Counted from the first letter of the stretch, positions 42,470 through 53,025 are shown. The stretch is DNA of 64,000 nucleotides from Euleptes europaea (GCF_029931775.1 NC_079312.1:11787821-11851820); one strand, 5' to 3'. Notes: generated from the letters alone by a model not told the origin. A program made the numbers and translations.

Positions 42470-42930
42470 CGAAGAACTTCCCATTGTCTCTTTCATATGT
42501 TAACTGTCTGGTGTCAGTTATGAGTCGAATTGCTAGCTAATGTCTTCCCCCACAACACAGGTTTATACTGCTCCTCCCCAGTATGGGTTGTCTGATGTTA
42601 AGCTTTAAGCCACAATAGCTGAAACACTAATAATACCCTGTCAAGCCATTCATTTAAACACCTTTGTCCAATGCTTTCATTTTGGCAAAAGCAGAAAAGA
42701 TTCATTTTATTCTGAAGCTCCTCCACTTTGCAGAACAACTGTGTAGATGAAACATTTCCCAAGTTTGTAGATGAATTCTCTCGTCTATGTTACAATTCAA
42801 ATGGCAAATGGATTTCTTACCACAACAGTGATTTATACGGCCCCACCCCAATATGGTTTCTCTGATGCTATGCTTTAATCCACAACAGCTGAAACACTAA
42901 AAATGCTTTCCTGTGTGTAAACCCCACTGA
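42470..42930 (-). pseudogene. Decayed zinc-finger exon inside an intron of gene C
   Basis: On the minus strand two or more finger periods are still readable. One has HQTTHTGEEQYKPVLWGKTL near 42605-42530. A second has HQRNHIGVGPYKSLLW near 42865-42810. Cysteines are lost and stops are present. About 250 bp separate the two, and the same AGCTGAAACACTAA block follows each, showing an internal duplication. It is a dead array that the intron of C now spans. Confidence 0.65.
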
Positions 42931-43086
42931 ATAAAATAGGGCTTGCTTCCACATTGACCTGCTTAGAATTGCTCCCAAGGAAAGGTTTTTGCCACAGACC
43001 AGACAGCTTTTGTTTGCGTGCGTGCGTTTCCCCTATATGCTGAGTTCTTACTCAATCTTTTAACAGGCAGGCATTTTTTTTCTTAC

Positions 43087-43347
43087 CTGTATCAACTCCT
43101 GTCTGGACTGGTATGTCAACAGGGACCCTGCAGTCTCCCCCACAAGGAAGGGATTTATCCATATCCTCTATTGGCTGGGTCTTCTGCTGATGCTCTGCCC
43201 TTTCCTGACTTGCTGGGGCATTTTCCTGCTTGCAACACAGAGAAAAGTTCTCTTCTTTCCAAATTAATATCCTGTGTGGTGCCACTGGCTCTGAATTTCC
43301 AGGCACATATTTCTCCCCATCATTGATGGCAATTTGCCCTCGGGCTG
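43087..43347 (-). CDS. Gene C, middle linker exon
   Basis: A 261-bp exon (87 codons), phase 1 on both sides, so it can be included or skipped without a frame change. The acceptor TTTCTGCAG|CAG|CCC offers two sites three bases apart (start 43347 or 43344). The donor ACAG|GTAAGA follows 43087. It encodes GQIAINDGEKYVPGNSEPV, a central KEENFSLCCKQENAP stretch and VPVDIPVQTGVDTG. No fold is recognised and it is not KRAB. Gene B keeps a damaged copy at 27908-28137; I did not find one in A or D. Confidence 0.75.
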
Positions 43348-43924
43348 CTGCAGAAATAGTGAGAGAATCCCAAACAACTTATTCCGTGGACAAGAAGAAA
43401 ATGGAAGTGGACAAAGAAGATATAAAAACAATTAAAATGATATAGAGGAAAAGCACAGAAAGTATTTGCCTCAGAAACTGTGTGGGGAAGAATGTACACT
43501 GAGATACATATCAAGATTCATGAGAATATTAGCTTTGGGCAAAGGAAAGAAACCCCCAAGCATCTTATTCTCATTATATCACCCTAAATAATGTTTGAAC
43601 ATAGAGAAGACTTTTCTTACATAAAATAAACAAAAATCTGTCCAACCTTAGCCTGAAACCTGCAAATTAGATGTCACTGAATGCTCTCAAATATTTTAGG
43701 TGTGATGCTTCCTCCTTTAAGAGGAAATGGAACATAAATAAATGGAACAAGACAAAAATGCCATATAAAAACCCAAATTAATCTATACCATCATCAAGCC
43801 AAACCCCTCAGGTAGGTCACAAACCCCTATATAGCTGCTTGTTTTGTTTTTGTTTTGGCTGTCTTTTGGAAGGACCTGCTTCATAAGAAGATCAAGGATG
43901 CCATGTGTCCTGCCTCTCAAAATA

Positions 43925-44110
43925 ACATAAGAAGTGGAATCAGCTGCCTAGGGAGGTGGTGAGCTCCCCCTCACTGGCAGTCTTGAAGCAGAGGCTGGAC
44001 AAGCACTTGTCAGGGATGCTCTAGTCTAGGCTGATCCTGCATTAAGCAGGGTGTTGGACTAGATGGCCTGTGTGGTCCCTTCCAACTCTATGATTCTATT
44101 ATTCTATTCT
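43925..44110 (+). mobile_element. CR1-type LINE 3' end
   Basis: GGAATCAGCTGCCTAGGGAGG, GGCTGGACAAGCACTTGTC, GGTGTTGGACTAGATGGCC and an ATTCTATT-type end repeat, the standard CR1 close. Confidence 0.85.
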
Positions 44111-44654
44111 ATGCCCTGGTGGATTAGACCAGTGGTCCATCCATTCTAGCATCCTGTCTCCTACAGGGTCAGCATAAGGCAGCTGTGACTTGACAGCAAA
44201 AAAAAAAATCTCACACATGGGCCAACCAGTTACTGTGGAGGGCCAACTGTCAAGAGATGGGTCACCCTTGTACAAATCAGTCTTACAGTTAAAAGCCAAC
44301 ATTTGGTCAGGTCATAAACTTAGAGCTTCCTGAGCTTATCTAAATGTACCTTTGGGAACAGCAATGGGTCTGAAGCCATCTTGCAGCATCTCACACCTGA
44401 TGCTTTCCACTTATGCTGATTCTCCTGTCTCTGTGTATGCAAGTATATGCTAGGAAGTTAGACTTTTTTATTTTAATGCACCTGCTTGCTTGCCTTCTAT
44501 CTAAGCCAGAGCCTTTTTTATAATCCTTTTAATAAAGAACATTGCTTTTCATTGGTGTGTTCTACTGCATGTGTATGAGTCCAAACCCAGCCTTGGCCAA
44601 GCTACGAGAAGGGAATTTATTCCAGGGTCCAAGGTCCAGGACAGGAGAATTAAA

Positions 44655-45040
44655 TCACCCAGGTAGGTTGGAAAGCACAGTTTCTTCACACCAACAACAG
44701 GGCATAGAGGTCAAGAGGAGATGTGCCTCCTGGCACTGGGAATGCCTCTGAATGTGGAAGTTTTCTTTAGTGACCATGGCTAGTAGCCACTGATAGATTT
44801 CTCCTCCATAAATCTGTCTAAACCACTTTTGAAGCTCTTTATGCCTGTGGCCATCAGTACATCCTCTAGCAGCAAATTCCACATTTTAATTGCTTGCCAG
44901 GCAAAGAAGTATTTCCTTTTGTTTGTCCTGAATCTATTGTCCACCAAGTTCATTGGATGCCCATGAGCTCTAGTATTTTGGGAGAGGGACAAAAAGTTCT
45001 CTCTGTCCACTCTCTCTACCCTGCGCATAATTTTCTAAGG
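44655..45040 (-). mobile_element. CR1-type LINE fragment, end of ORF2 and 3' UTR
   Basis: The minus strand reads FRTNKRKYFFAWQAIKMWN-like protein followed by the SGLDRFMEE and CATGGCTAGTAGCCACTG tail. Broken. Confidence 0.65.
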
Positions 45041-45215
45041 CTGAAGATGCAATGGTGGTAATGCTTCAACATACTTTTTACTTTCCTTTAAAACACCAAA
45101 GGCTAAAGTGGTACAGACCCTGAACACCCTGAAGGCAAAGAAGGAACTGCACAGCCATGGTGAATCTTGGCCTGAACTTCAGTGTCTCCCTCTGTCCCGA
45201 GGCCAATCCTCTTAC

Positions 45216-45336
45216 CCAACAGGCTGGCATCCCTGTCATCTTCCCACTTGGTCTCTCTGCCCAGCTGCTTCTGCCTGATGTCAGATGGAGCCTGGCCTGC
45301 CTCAGAGGTCTGTGCTGTCGCCTCCTGAAATGCCAC
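45216..45336 (-). CDS. Gene C, linker exon
   Basis: 121 bp, the same length as in B and D. The acceptor GGCCTACAG ends at 45337, and the donor TTGG|GTAAGA follows 45216. Phase 0 to 1. It encodes VAFQEATAQTSEAGQAPSDI, then RQKQLGRETKWEDDRDAS. The VKEEE motif of B and D has become RETKW, so the sumoylation-type site is missing here. A tether between SCAN and fingers. Confidence 0.8.
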
Positions 45337-45473
45337 CTGTAGGCCACAAAAAGGCTTTTTCAGAGCAACATAGAAAGCTAGGGACTGACAGGAGTAAGGG
45401 TACACAGAAAGAAGCGTGATGGGGGAGCAAAATGATTACACATTTAAAACAGAACTTGATGGCGTGGTCTTAC

Positions 45474-46283
45474 CTGCTCTCCCCATCTCTGGATCCCTTG
45501 CTGTTTCAGCAGGAAATCCTCAGCCAGAAACACTGCCTGAGAGCAGGTGTCTGGACCCCTATCCCTCACCCAGCTCTGGATCTCCAGAGGCAGGATGGTC
45601 AAGAACTGCTCCAGGATCAGCAGCTCCAGAATCTGCTCCTTTGAGTGCCTCTCCACTTTCAGCCACTGATGGCAAAGTTCCTGGAGTTGGCTGTAAGCCC
45701 CTCTTGGACCCTCGGCTTCTTGGTAATGGAAACCCCTGAAGTGTTGGCGCTGTTTCTCCCTGCTGATGACGTCTCCTCGCAAGATGGCCACCTTCACCTT
45801 CCCATAGTCCTCTCTGTCTGTGGCATCCAGACTGATAAAGGCTTGCTTGGGTCCCCCACTGAGGGCTGGCAAGAGTCTGGTCACCCATTGTTCTCTAGGC
45901 CACTGGCAGGCTTCGGCTACTTGCTCAAAGGAGGCCAGAAATCTCTTTGTGTCTTCCCACGGAGAGGGTTTCTCTTGCACCTGTGAGATTCCCCATCTTG
46001 AGCGAGGGGACTCCACCGTCCTGAGGAACTCCTGCCATCGAGCTTCCCAGTATTCAGCCAAACCCTCCTGTGGCTCCTCTTTCACCTGATGTGAAGGTGC
46101 TGATCGGAAGGATCCCCCACTGCTTGCGGACTGCATAGCTCCACAGAATTTACTTCCTCTCTCGAAGTCTATCAGGGATTTGCAATCTACAGAGTCTGGG
46201 CAGTGGTAGCATTGTTTTCCTGTTCCCTCTGATGCCACACCATGTACACAGTTTGTAGAATCTTGTTCCTCCATTTTCATCAT
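45474..46283 (-). CDS. Gene C, SCAN exon with capsid-like N-terminal extension
   Basis: First coding exon of gene C. It starts MMKMEEQDS; the ATG at 46277 matches the A and D context best but 46283 is the longest. The donor GAGCAG|GTAAGA ends it at 45474, phase 0. The N-terminal 60 residues are longer than in the sisters and hold five cysteines (CVHG, CYHC, DCKS, FCGA). VKEEPQEG is a sumoylation-type site. The capsid-like block ([32 protein letters not shown]) is followed by the SCAN box ([42 protein letters not shown]). The Ala to Phe and Glu to Asp changes in the last SCAN helix are mild. Full protein about 825 residues. Confidence 0.9.
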
Positions 46284-46820
46284 ACTAGAGATTCTTGAGT
46301 AATGCTAGTGATCTAAACAATCATGCTGAAATTTTGCCTGGGAGGAAGAATACAGAGAATTAACGTAGATCAACATCCATCCCCTGGTGGGGCCTCAAAC
46401 TTTTGTTTTTGACAATTTTGGCCATATGCAAATGATACATAAATATCTATTCACATTTTGAATGCACATTTTAAAAAAATCATTCTATACAAATGCTGAA
46501 AATGATTTTGAAGTGTTCATCTAGGGAGCCACATTTTTCCTGTCAAAACAATGAAGCCTGGTACACCTTCGTCCATAATGAATAAGAGGGAAGTTAACTT
46601 ATCACACAAGGAAGTAAGGCGGACATGATTCTGCACATATTGCCAAACCCCTTCCACACTTTGGAAATCCCATCATCCAGATTTGGGAACCACGAGCCCA
46701 GAGCAGGGGTGAATTAAAAAAATGTCAAGTAGAGTCAGAGATTCTTCAATAATCCAAGACAAGATATAGCTAAGCAATCCAAGTAAGGAACCAGTCCAGG
46801 GGAAAGAATAGAAAGCTGAG

Positions 46821-47063
46821 TATTGTCGAAGGCTTTCACGGTCAGAGTTCATTGGTTCTTGTAGGTTATCCGGGCTATGTGACCGTGGTCTTGGTATTTT
46901 CTTTCCTGACGTTTCGCCAGCAGCTGTGCAGGCATCTTCAGAGGAGTAACACTGAAGGACAGTGTTACTCCTCTGAAGATGCTTGCCACAGCTGCTGGTG
47001 AAACGTCAGGAAAGAAAATACCAAGACCACGGTCACACAGCCCAGATAATCTACAAGAACCAA
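46821..47063. mobile_element. Palindromic retroelement copy with 10-bp target duplication
   Basis: Arms of about 104 bp at 46852-46955 and 46960-47063 are near-perfect inverted copies (TTGGTTCTTGTAGGTTATCC against ATAATCTACAAGAACCAA), meeting at a few unpaired bases. A further TATTGTCGAAGGCTTTCACG leads it. The flanks GAAAGCTGAG (46811-46820 and 47064-47073) are identical. The arms match the 3' part of the copy at 11702. Confidence 0.8.
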
Positions 47064-47073
47064 GAAAGCTGAG

Positions 47074-47168
47074 TGTTTCTGATCAGATGCATTCCCCCGT
47101 GGGCAGGAAAGTGAAGCTGTGCTGGATCCAGATGCATTCCCCCCTGGGCAGGAAAGTGAAGCTGTGCT
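47074..47168. repeat. Short tandem duplication of about 40 bp
   Basis: Two copies of CAGATGCATTCCCCC, GGGCAGGAAAGTGAAGCTG and GTGCTGGATCCA between about 47089 and 47168. Confidence 0.8.
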
Positions 47169-47261
47169 GGATCCAAGGGTTCTATGGGACAGCCCATGTA
47201 CACAAAGGGAAGTTGTGATCTGATGATTGATTTGTGGTATCTACACTTAAAAATCAGGAAC

Positions 47262-47330
47262 AGCCAGGGTAATGTAGTGGTTAGACTAAGACTAGGATCT
47301 GGTAGAGCCAGGTTTGAATATGTTCTCTAT
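47262..47330 (+). mobile_element. tRNA-derived SINE head (second family)
   Basis: GTAATGTAGTGGTTAGACTA, AGGATCTGGTAGAGCCAGG, then cut by the CR1 piece. Confidence 0.75.
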
Positions 47331-47334
47331 CATA

Positions 47335-47825
47335 AGAACATAAAAAAGCCATGCTGAATCAGATCAAGGCCCATCAAATCCAGCAGTCTGTTCACACAGT
47401 GGCCAACCAGGTGCCTCTAGGAAGCCCCCAAACAAGATGACTGCAGCAGCATTATCCTGCCTGTGTTCCACAGCACTTAATATAATAGGCATGCTCTTCT
47501 GATACTAGGGAGAACAGGTATGCATCATGACTAGTTTTCATTTTGACTAGTAGCCATGGATAGCCCTACCCCCCATGAACATGTCCACTCCTCTCTTAAA
47601 GCCTTCCAAGTCGGCAGCCATCACCACATCCTGGGGCAGGGAGTTCCACAATTTGACAATATGTTGTATGAAGAAATATTTTATTTTATCTGTTTTGAAT
47701 CTCTCACCCTCTAGCTTCAGCAGATGACCCTGCGTTCTAGTATTATGAGAGAGGGAGAAAGGTTTCTCCCTGTCGACTCTCCCCATACCATGCATAATTT
47801 TATAGTAGCCAGTTACACATTTCCA
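47335..47825 (-). mobile_element. CR1-type LINE fragment
   Basis: The minus strand reads KTDKIKYFFIQHIVKLWNS, LPQDVVMAADLEGFKRGVD and MFMGGRAIHGY, then the CATGGCTACTAGTC 3' UTR with CACAGTGGCCAACCAGGTG. The protein end is still open but the element is 5' truncated. Confidence 0.75.
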
Positions 47826-47974
47826 TCTCACAAGAATTGTTGTGGCGATAAAATGGAGAAAGGAAGAATGTTGTAAGCCTCTTTTGGTCCCCATTGGGGA
47901 GAAAAGTGCAGTATAAAAATGATGTAAAGAAATAAATAAGTACCATTATAGATTTGACATTTATGTTTCCAAAA

Positions 47975-48042
<68 letters not shown>

Positions 48043-48050
48043 AGTAAAAT
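47826..48050 (+). mobile_element. tRNA-SINE tail followed by (GAAA)n
   Basis: 47826-47940 has GAATTGTTGTGGCGATAAAA and CCCATTGGGGAGAAAAGTG, with the usual AAATAAATAAG end. 47974-48042 is a GAAA run of about 17 units. Confidence 0.85.
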
Positions 48051-48089
48051 AAAGACATCTAGGTTTTGATCCCATCCTAAGGAAGTGAA

Positions 48090-48300
48090 CGCCCTGACCT
48101 GGATTGGCCAGGCTAGCCCAATCTCAGAAACTAAGCAGGGTCAGCCCTGGTTAGTATTTGGATGGGAGACCACCAAGGAATACCAGGGCTGCTATGCAGA
48201 GGAAGGCACTGACAAACCACCTCTGTTAGTCTCTTGCCTTGAAAACCCATAAGGGGTCACCATAAGTCGGCTGCGACTTGATGGCACTTTACACACATAA
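48090..48300 (+). mobile_element. 5S rRNA-derived SINE, near full length
   Basis: CTCAGAAACTAAGCAGGGTC, CCTGGTTAGTATTTGGATGG and GAGACCACCAAGGAATACCA align to the 5S gene's internal promoter region. Tail GTCGGCTGCGACTTGATGG. Confidence 0.95.
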
Positions 48301-48794
48301 GGGAGTTAACAGAAAAGCAGCCCAACTCAAGCTTCCACATTTTGGAGAGGGAAATGTACTGTTTGGGAACAAGCCCCCAACCCAGGGCCACAGATACAAT
48401 CCCACGTTTCCCCCCAAAATGCAGATGCTTGAATCTAATTCCTACTGCAACGGAACAAGACCATGAGCATCTAACGCCAGCAGAGCTGGATCGAGTTCTG
48501 CCTTCTTCATCAAGTATTTAATTTTTGTAACCTCTGCCTGATGAAGGTTCTGAGGGAACTCAAAAGCTGGCACTGTGTTTTATCTCCTAGCGAATAACTG
48601 CTGGGGTATCTGCGCACATTAAGGAGAAGCATCTTCCAGTTAGATCAGAGGATGTCTCTTCCAGTGACCGTTCAGCCCCCAGCCTGTCTTTCCCTGGCCT
48701 AGACCTTAAGCGATGACTCAAGGCCCACAGAGATAAGAAACTCAGAGGATCACTTGTGTGGAGATCCACAAGCATGGATTCTCTGCCGCATCTT

Positions 48795-49195
48795 CAAGTA
48801 CTTTAAGGGCTGTCACATAGAGGAGAGTGCCGAGTTGTTTTCTGTTGCCCCAGAAGGTCAGACCAGAACAAATGGGTTGAAATTAAATCCAAGGAGTTTC
48901 CGTCTAGACATTAGGAAGAATTTTCTAACAGTTAGAGCGGTTCCTCGGTGGAACAGGCTTCCTCGGGAGGTGGTGAGCGCTCCTTCCCTGGAGGTTTTTA
49001 AGAAGAGATTAGATGGCCATCTGTCAGCAATGCTGATTCTATAACCTTAAGCAGATGATGAGGGAGGGCATCTTCTGGGCATGTAGTGGGGGTCACTGGG
49101 GATGTAGGGGGGGAGGCAGTTGTGAATTTCCTGCATTGTGCAGGGGGTTGGACTAGATGACCCTGGTGGTCCCTTCCAACTCTATGATTGGGATC
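48795..49195 (+). mobile_element. CR1-type LINE 3' end
   Basis: The frame reads LNPRSFRLDIRKNFLTVRAV, PRWNRLPREVVSAPSLEVFK and KRLDGHL, the C-terminus of CR1 ORF2, then a 3' UTR ending GGTTGGACTAGATGACCC. Confidence 0.85.
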
Positions 49196-49543
49196 AATCA
49201 CGCTTTTTAACAGCCCGTTTACAGCCGCCCCGTGGCTTTCTCTGTTAAGGAGGAGCCCTTTCTTTCCCCAGGCCCAGAGCCATCACTGAACATCCCCACT
49301 CAGCACATGAGAAAACATGACCCACTTGCAAAAGCGATTTCTCTCTCTGCTGTTCCTCAAAGCTCAGCCTCGGTAGCGACTGGATCCCTCCTCCCTCCGG
49401 GCTTGCAATGGAAAAGACCACAGGCCCCAGCTCTCTCTGTCCCTGATCTGGGCTTCTGTCTGATCCTGCCTGCCTGCCTCCTTCCCAACCAGAGACTCCC
49501 CTGTTTTGAGGCTTCTCCCCAGATGTGCAAAATCCTCACTCAC

Positions 49544-49720
49544 CCGGAGATCCCCAACCGCCCCAAACCAGCCAGTCGTGGGAAAACGAAGTTTGAATCC
49601 AGCCAGTGTCCGGGGGAAAGGAAGGGAGGAGGGGGATGAAAGTCTGCAAACTGCAAAAATAAAAATCCCTTCTATGAATCTCAGCTCTGTTCCCAAAGAA
49701 AGCCTAGAGCGGCTGCTGCA
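49544..49720 (-). promoter_or_regulatory. Gene C noncoding first exon and promoter
   Basis: A consensus donor (CTCCGG|GTGAGTGAGG) on the minus strand ends the exon at 49544, about 3.3 kb upstream of the SCAN exon. The exon is C/T-rich with no ATG frame leading into SCAN. The start site is undetermined. Confidence 0.5.
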
Positions 49721-49984
49721 CGCAGATCTAGCGCCCCAAGCGGCGGAGCTGGGACTTCCACCCACCTCCTGGCCCGGTTTCTAATGTAGGAGCTCCCTCT
49801 TCTGGGCACTTGGCGAAAAACCCGCACGGAAGAGGTTTGGCATTGACCCGTCGCTGCCTGTTGTCCACGCAAAGGGTTCTGGGGATTGTAGTTTCCTCTT
49901 GCCATGAACCACAATTCCTGAAGAACCCCTCTACAAAGAAAACAGGAGTTGCCTCAAATTCCAGAGGGGGAGCTGTATTTAGTC

Positions 49985-50220
49985 TGTTGCTGCAAATAGG
50001 AGTCCAGGGGCATCTTAAAAACCAACTTTTACAAATGTATAGCATACGAAATATTGTCGAAGGCTTTCACGGTCAGAGTTCATTGGTTCTTGTAGGTTAT
50101 CCGGGCTGTGTAACTGTGGTCAGGAAAGAAAATACCAAGACCACGGTTACACAGCCCGGATAACCTACAAGAACCAATTATAGCATACGCTTTCGTGGAC
50201 TTCATCAGATGTACGAGTTG
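49985..50220 (+). mobile_element. Unclassified repeat split by a palindromic insert
   Basis: GGGGCATCTTAAAAACCAAC up to 50037, then TTTCGTGGACTTCATCAGATG after 50189, a common vertebrate repeat phrase. The middle is the insert at 50049-50178. Confidence 0.5.
50049..50178. mobile_element. Palindromic retroelement copy with 11-bp target duplication
   Basis: Inverted arms of about 37 bp (TTGGTTCTTGTAGGTTATCC against GGATAACCTACAAGAACCAA) around a short centre. Flanks TATAGCATACG at 50038-50048 and 50179-50189. The same family as 46821 and 11702 but with much shorter arms. Confidence 0.8.
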
Positions 50221-50267
50221 GCACACACACACATTCCCCCTGTTTCTGTTATGGGAGTTGTAAACCG

Positions 50268-50375
50268 CAGATCTGAGCAAGGTGGTCAAAGATAGGACAT
50301 TTTGGAGGACTTTCATTCATAGGGTCGCCATGAGTCGGAAGCGACTTGACGGCACTTAACACACACAACACACAA
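50268..50375 (+). mobile_element. LINE 3' terminus with SINE-shared tail
   Basis: GCAGATCTGAGCAAGGTGG, GATAGGACATTTTGGAGGAC, GGGTCGCCATGAGTCGGAAG, then ACAC. The same segment as 18090-18185. Confidence 0.65.
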
Positions 50376-50520
50376 ACTGCAGGGTTAAAAGGCCACGAAA
50401 TGCAAAAGGGAGTTGCCTCTAGTAATAAGTGGAATCTATAAATGTCTATAAATATTTCAGCTGCTATTTAATTTGGTTTGTTCATCTGTAGAACACTTTC
50501 TTGAAAAGCAACTGTACATA

Positions 50521-50736
50521 GGGCTGCCAACATCTAGGTACTAGCTGGAGATCTCCTGCTATTACAACTGATCTCCAGCCGATAGGGATCAGTTCACCTG
50601 GAGAAAATGGCCACTTCGGCAATTGGACTCTATGGCATTGAAGTCCCTCCCTCCCCAAACCTCGCCCTCCTCAGGCTCCGCCCCAAAAACTTCCTGCTGG
50701 TAGCGAAGAGGGATGCGAAGAGGGACCTGGCAACTC
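50521..50736 (+). mobile_element. TA-family miniature inverted-repeat element
   Basis: Starts GGGCTGCCAACATCTAGG after TA, ends GGACCTGGCAACTC before TA. A well preserved interior. Confidence 0.8.
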
Positions 50737-51099
50737 TACAGCCAGGAGAGGTGTCTTGCAATTTGCAGATAAGGTAGCTTCCAATTAAATTTTTTTTACC
50801 AGTGACCAGAGCATGGATGACGGGTCAAATTATGACACACAATTAAGTGTTTCAGTCAGTGCACCACCTGAAGCTGGCTAAAGGCAAAACCTGCCACAGG
50901 GGACACACGGACTGCTGACTGTAGGTAATGATCTGCTGCAAACATTTTCCTCTTGAGGGAAGACACCCCTTCTAGAATAACCCGATTCTGCACTTCCTGA
51001 TGGGTCTTTTACCAAATCTAGCTGTTAAGCAAGCTAGCCCTGATGTGCTAGAGAGAGGTTTCCAAAGTGGTTCCCTTTGCTCTTTTGTTTAGTTGCTGT

Positions 51100-51472
51100 T
51101 TCCTGAGTGATCAGTTTTCCTGGATAAAATAGCTGCTTTGGAGGGTGAATGTTAAGAGTTGCCAGACTCTGCCTGGGTCATTACATCATTTCCAGTAAAA
51201 ACACAGAAGTGACATTGGGCAGCTATTTATGGTTTTACCACAGAGTCTTTGGCAATGCTTAGAGCTACCCACTGTCACTTCCAGATTTTTACCAGAAGTA
51301 ACACAGCACCATTTGCAACACTGGTCAGTTTTTAAAACATTTTCTCCCGCCATTGCTCTGGTCAGGGCGTCCCCTGCTGTCATTTGGGGCCTGGCAGCCC
51401 TAACTCTATGGCAGCCCTAACTCTGAGGTCCCTTCCCTCCCCAAATTCCACCCCCAATCCATAGTTTGCAAC
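51100..51472. mobile_element. TA-family miniature element, interrupted
   Basis: GATCAGTTTTCCTGGATAAA and GCTGCTTTGGAGGGTGAATG at the left, and GAGGTCCCTTCCCTCCCC with CCATAGTTTGCAACCC at the right. About 270 bp of other sequence lies between. Confidence 0.55.
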
Positions 51473-51473
51473 C

Positions 51474-52089
51474 CTACCAGTAAGAATGGACTAACTTGGG
51501 CTTAATGTCGTTTCTAGAAATCAGCTGACTGTACTTGAAATGGAAAAGCAGTTTAATAAATAAATTAAAAGCACACACACACTGCATCGGTAAACACAAC
51601 TAAGCAAGGGTACAAGAAATCGGAATAAATGCACATCCTTTCCCCCTTATCTCTTAAGATGGAAATAAGACAAACTCCATATCTTTAAGTTGCATTTATT
51701 CTGGCTCATTCACCACCTTGGCTTCAGTATTCGGGGACCCTCTCTCACTTTCTCAGGCCTGTGTGCTCATCATTGCGGCTCTCCTGAGCTGTGAGGGCTC
51801 CTTCCTCCCCATGTAGAAAAAAGGCCCCCTTCTTCAACCAGCTCCAAACTTTCATAACCTGTTTTTCCCCACCCACAGCAGACTCTTCTTCTAATCCTGT
51901 CTGGAGTAAGGTCCACTCTCCCTTTGGCCTCCTGAGGCTCAGGACTTCCCACTGTGCCATGATCTGCATTTCTAGGGTACTGCTTGGCTCTGCACCAGGG
52001 AGGTGACTCATACCCACTTATTTCTCAAATTTCCTCCTGCTAACCAGCAAAGAGTGCAAGCCTAACCATTTAATTGATTTGTGTCATTT
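51474..52089. other. Intergenic; one unexplained 90-codon minus-strand frame
   Basis: 51745-52017 is open on the minus strand (contains AQWEVLSLRRPKGEWTLLQT and VMKVWSWLKKGAFFLHGEEG). No known domain, no clear splice sites, and position is between gene C's promoter and gene D's end. I do not call a gene. Confidence 0.25.
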
Positions 52090-52318
52090 ATAGTCCTGAC
52101 CTGGATGGCCCAGGCTAGCCTGATCTCGTCAGATCTCAGAAGCTAAGCAGGGTCAGCCCTGGTTAGTATTTGGATGTGGGACCACCCAGGAATACCAGGG
52201 TTGCTGTGCAGAGGAAGGCACTGGCAAACCACCTCTGTTAGTCTCTTGCCTTGAAAACCCCAAAAGGGGTCGCCATAAGTCGGCTGCGACTTGACAGCAC
52301 TTTACACATACACACAGT
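52090..52318 (+). mobile_element. 5S rRNA-derived SINE, best copy
   Basis: GCCTGATCTCGTCAGATCTC, AGAAGCTAAGCAGGGTCAGC and CCTGGTTAGTATTTGGATG follow the 5S gene closely. Then GGCACTGGCAAACCACCTCT and the tail GTCGCCATAAGTCGGCTGCG with an ACAC end. Confidence 0.97.
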
Positions 52319-53025
52319 CTGCCTTTCTCACTGAGAATCAAGGTGGATCACCCAGAATGTCAATGCAATCAACAGGATAGGACATCCAATAAGTAATGTA
52401 ATAGGATCAGGATTCCAGAACTCTAACACCAGGCAGAAAACAATGGCCCTGTGGGGTTGTAAATTTTGGTACTAGATTCCTGGGGCAGGGTGGATTTCAC
52501 CACACTTAGCTTCCTCCTTCTCTCTCATGTTTGATACAAGGCTGCCAGAGTTTCCTTCTTATGTATTGACTTCTTTTATACTGCGCATTTCTCTAACAAG
52601 ATACCTGCTGCCTAGGGAGTAAAGAGGTTCGTTTATCCGTTTTTTTTCCTATACTAGTTCTTGTATGCAAATTTAGACACCTTCTCCAACTGAAATGCTT
52701 TCCATAGCCAGCAAAATGTAGACAGTTTAAACTATTTTATATTTTTACTATGCCTTGCTTTTCAACCCAAAAACATCTCCAAGACAGTTTACAACCCCCC
52801 CCCAAATTACAATTAAACTGTTAAAACTACCAAATTAAAACTACCAAGGAACCTCAAAGCTTTAGTCAGGCAGTTCTGCAGAGAATGGGGAACCACAGAA
52901 TCTCTTTCCCAGCCTCAAATAGCAAGAAAACTTGAAGCAGGGCCCATTTACTGACCAATGTATATGTACCTGGTTTAAGGTACTCTAGTCCCCGACAGTA
53001 CAGACTACAATAAATGTCTTAGTTT
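52319..53025. other. 3' side of gene D, no feature seen
   Basis: No coding frame or recognised repeat. Confidence 0.5.

Noticed and set aside
43087-43347. A KRAB repressor box in the middle linker exon
   Set aside because: The exon position suits KRAB but the DV.V.F...EW..L pattern is absent.
47800-48075. Minus-strand frames rich in Phe-Leu-Ser that mimic membrane proteins
   Set aside because: They are translations of a GAAA microsatellite.
52090-52318. A functional 5S rRNA gene
   Set aside because: The match stops in the middle of 5S and continues into a SINE body and tail shared with many other copies.
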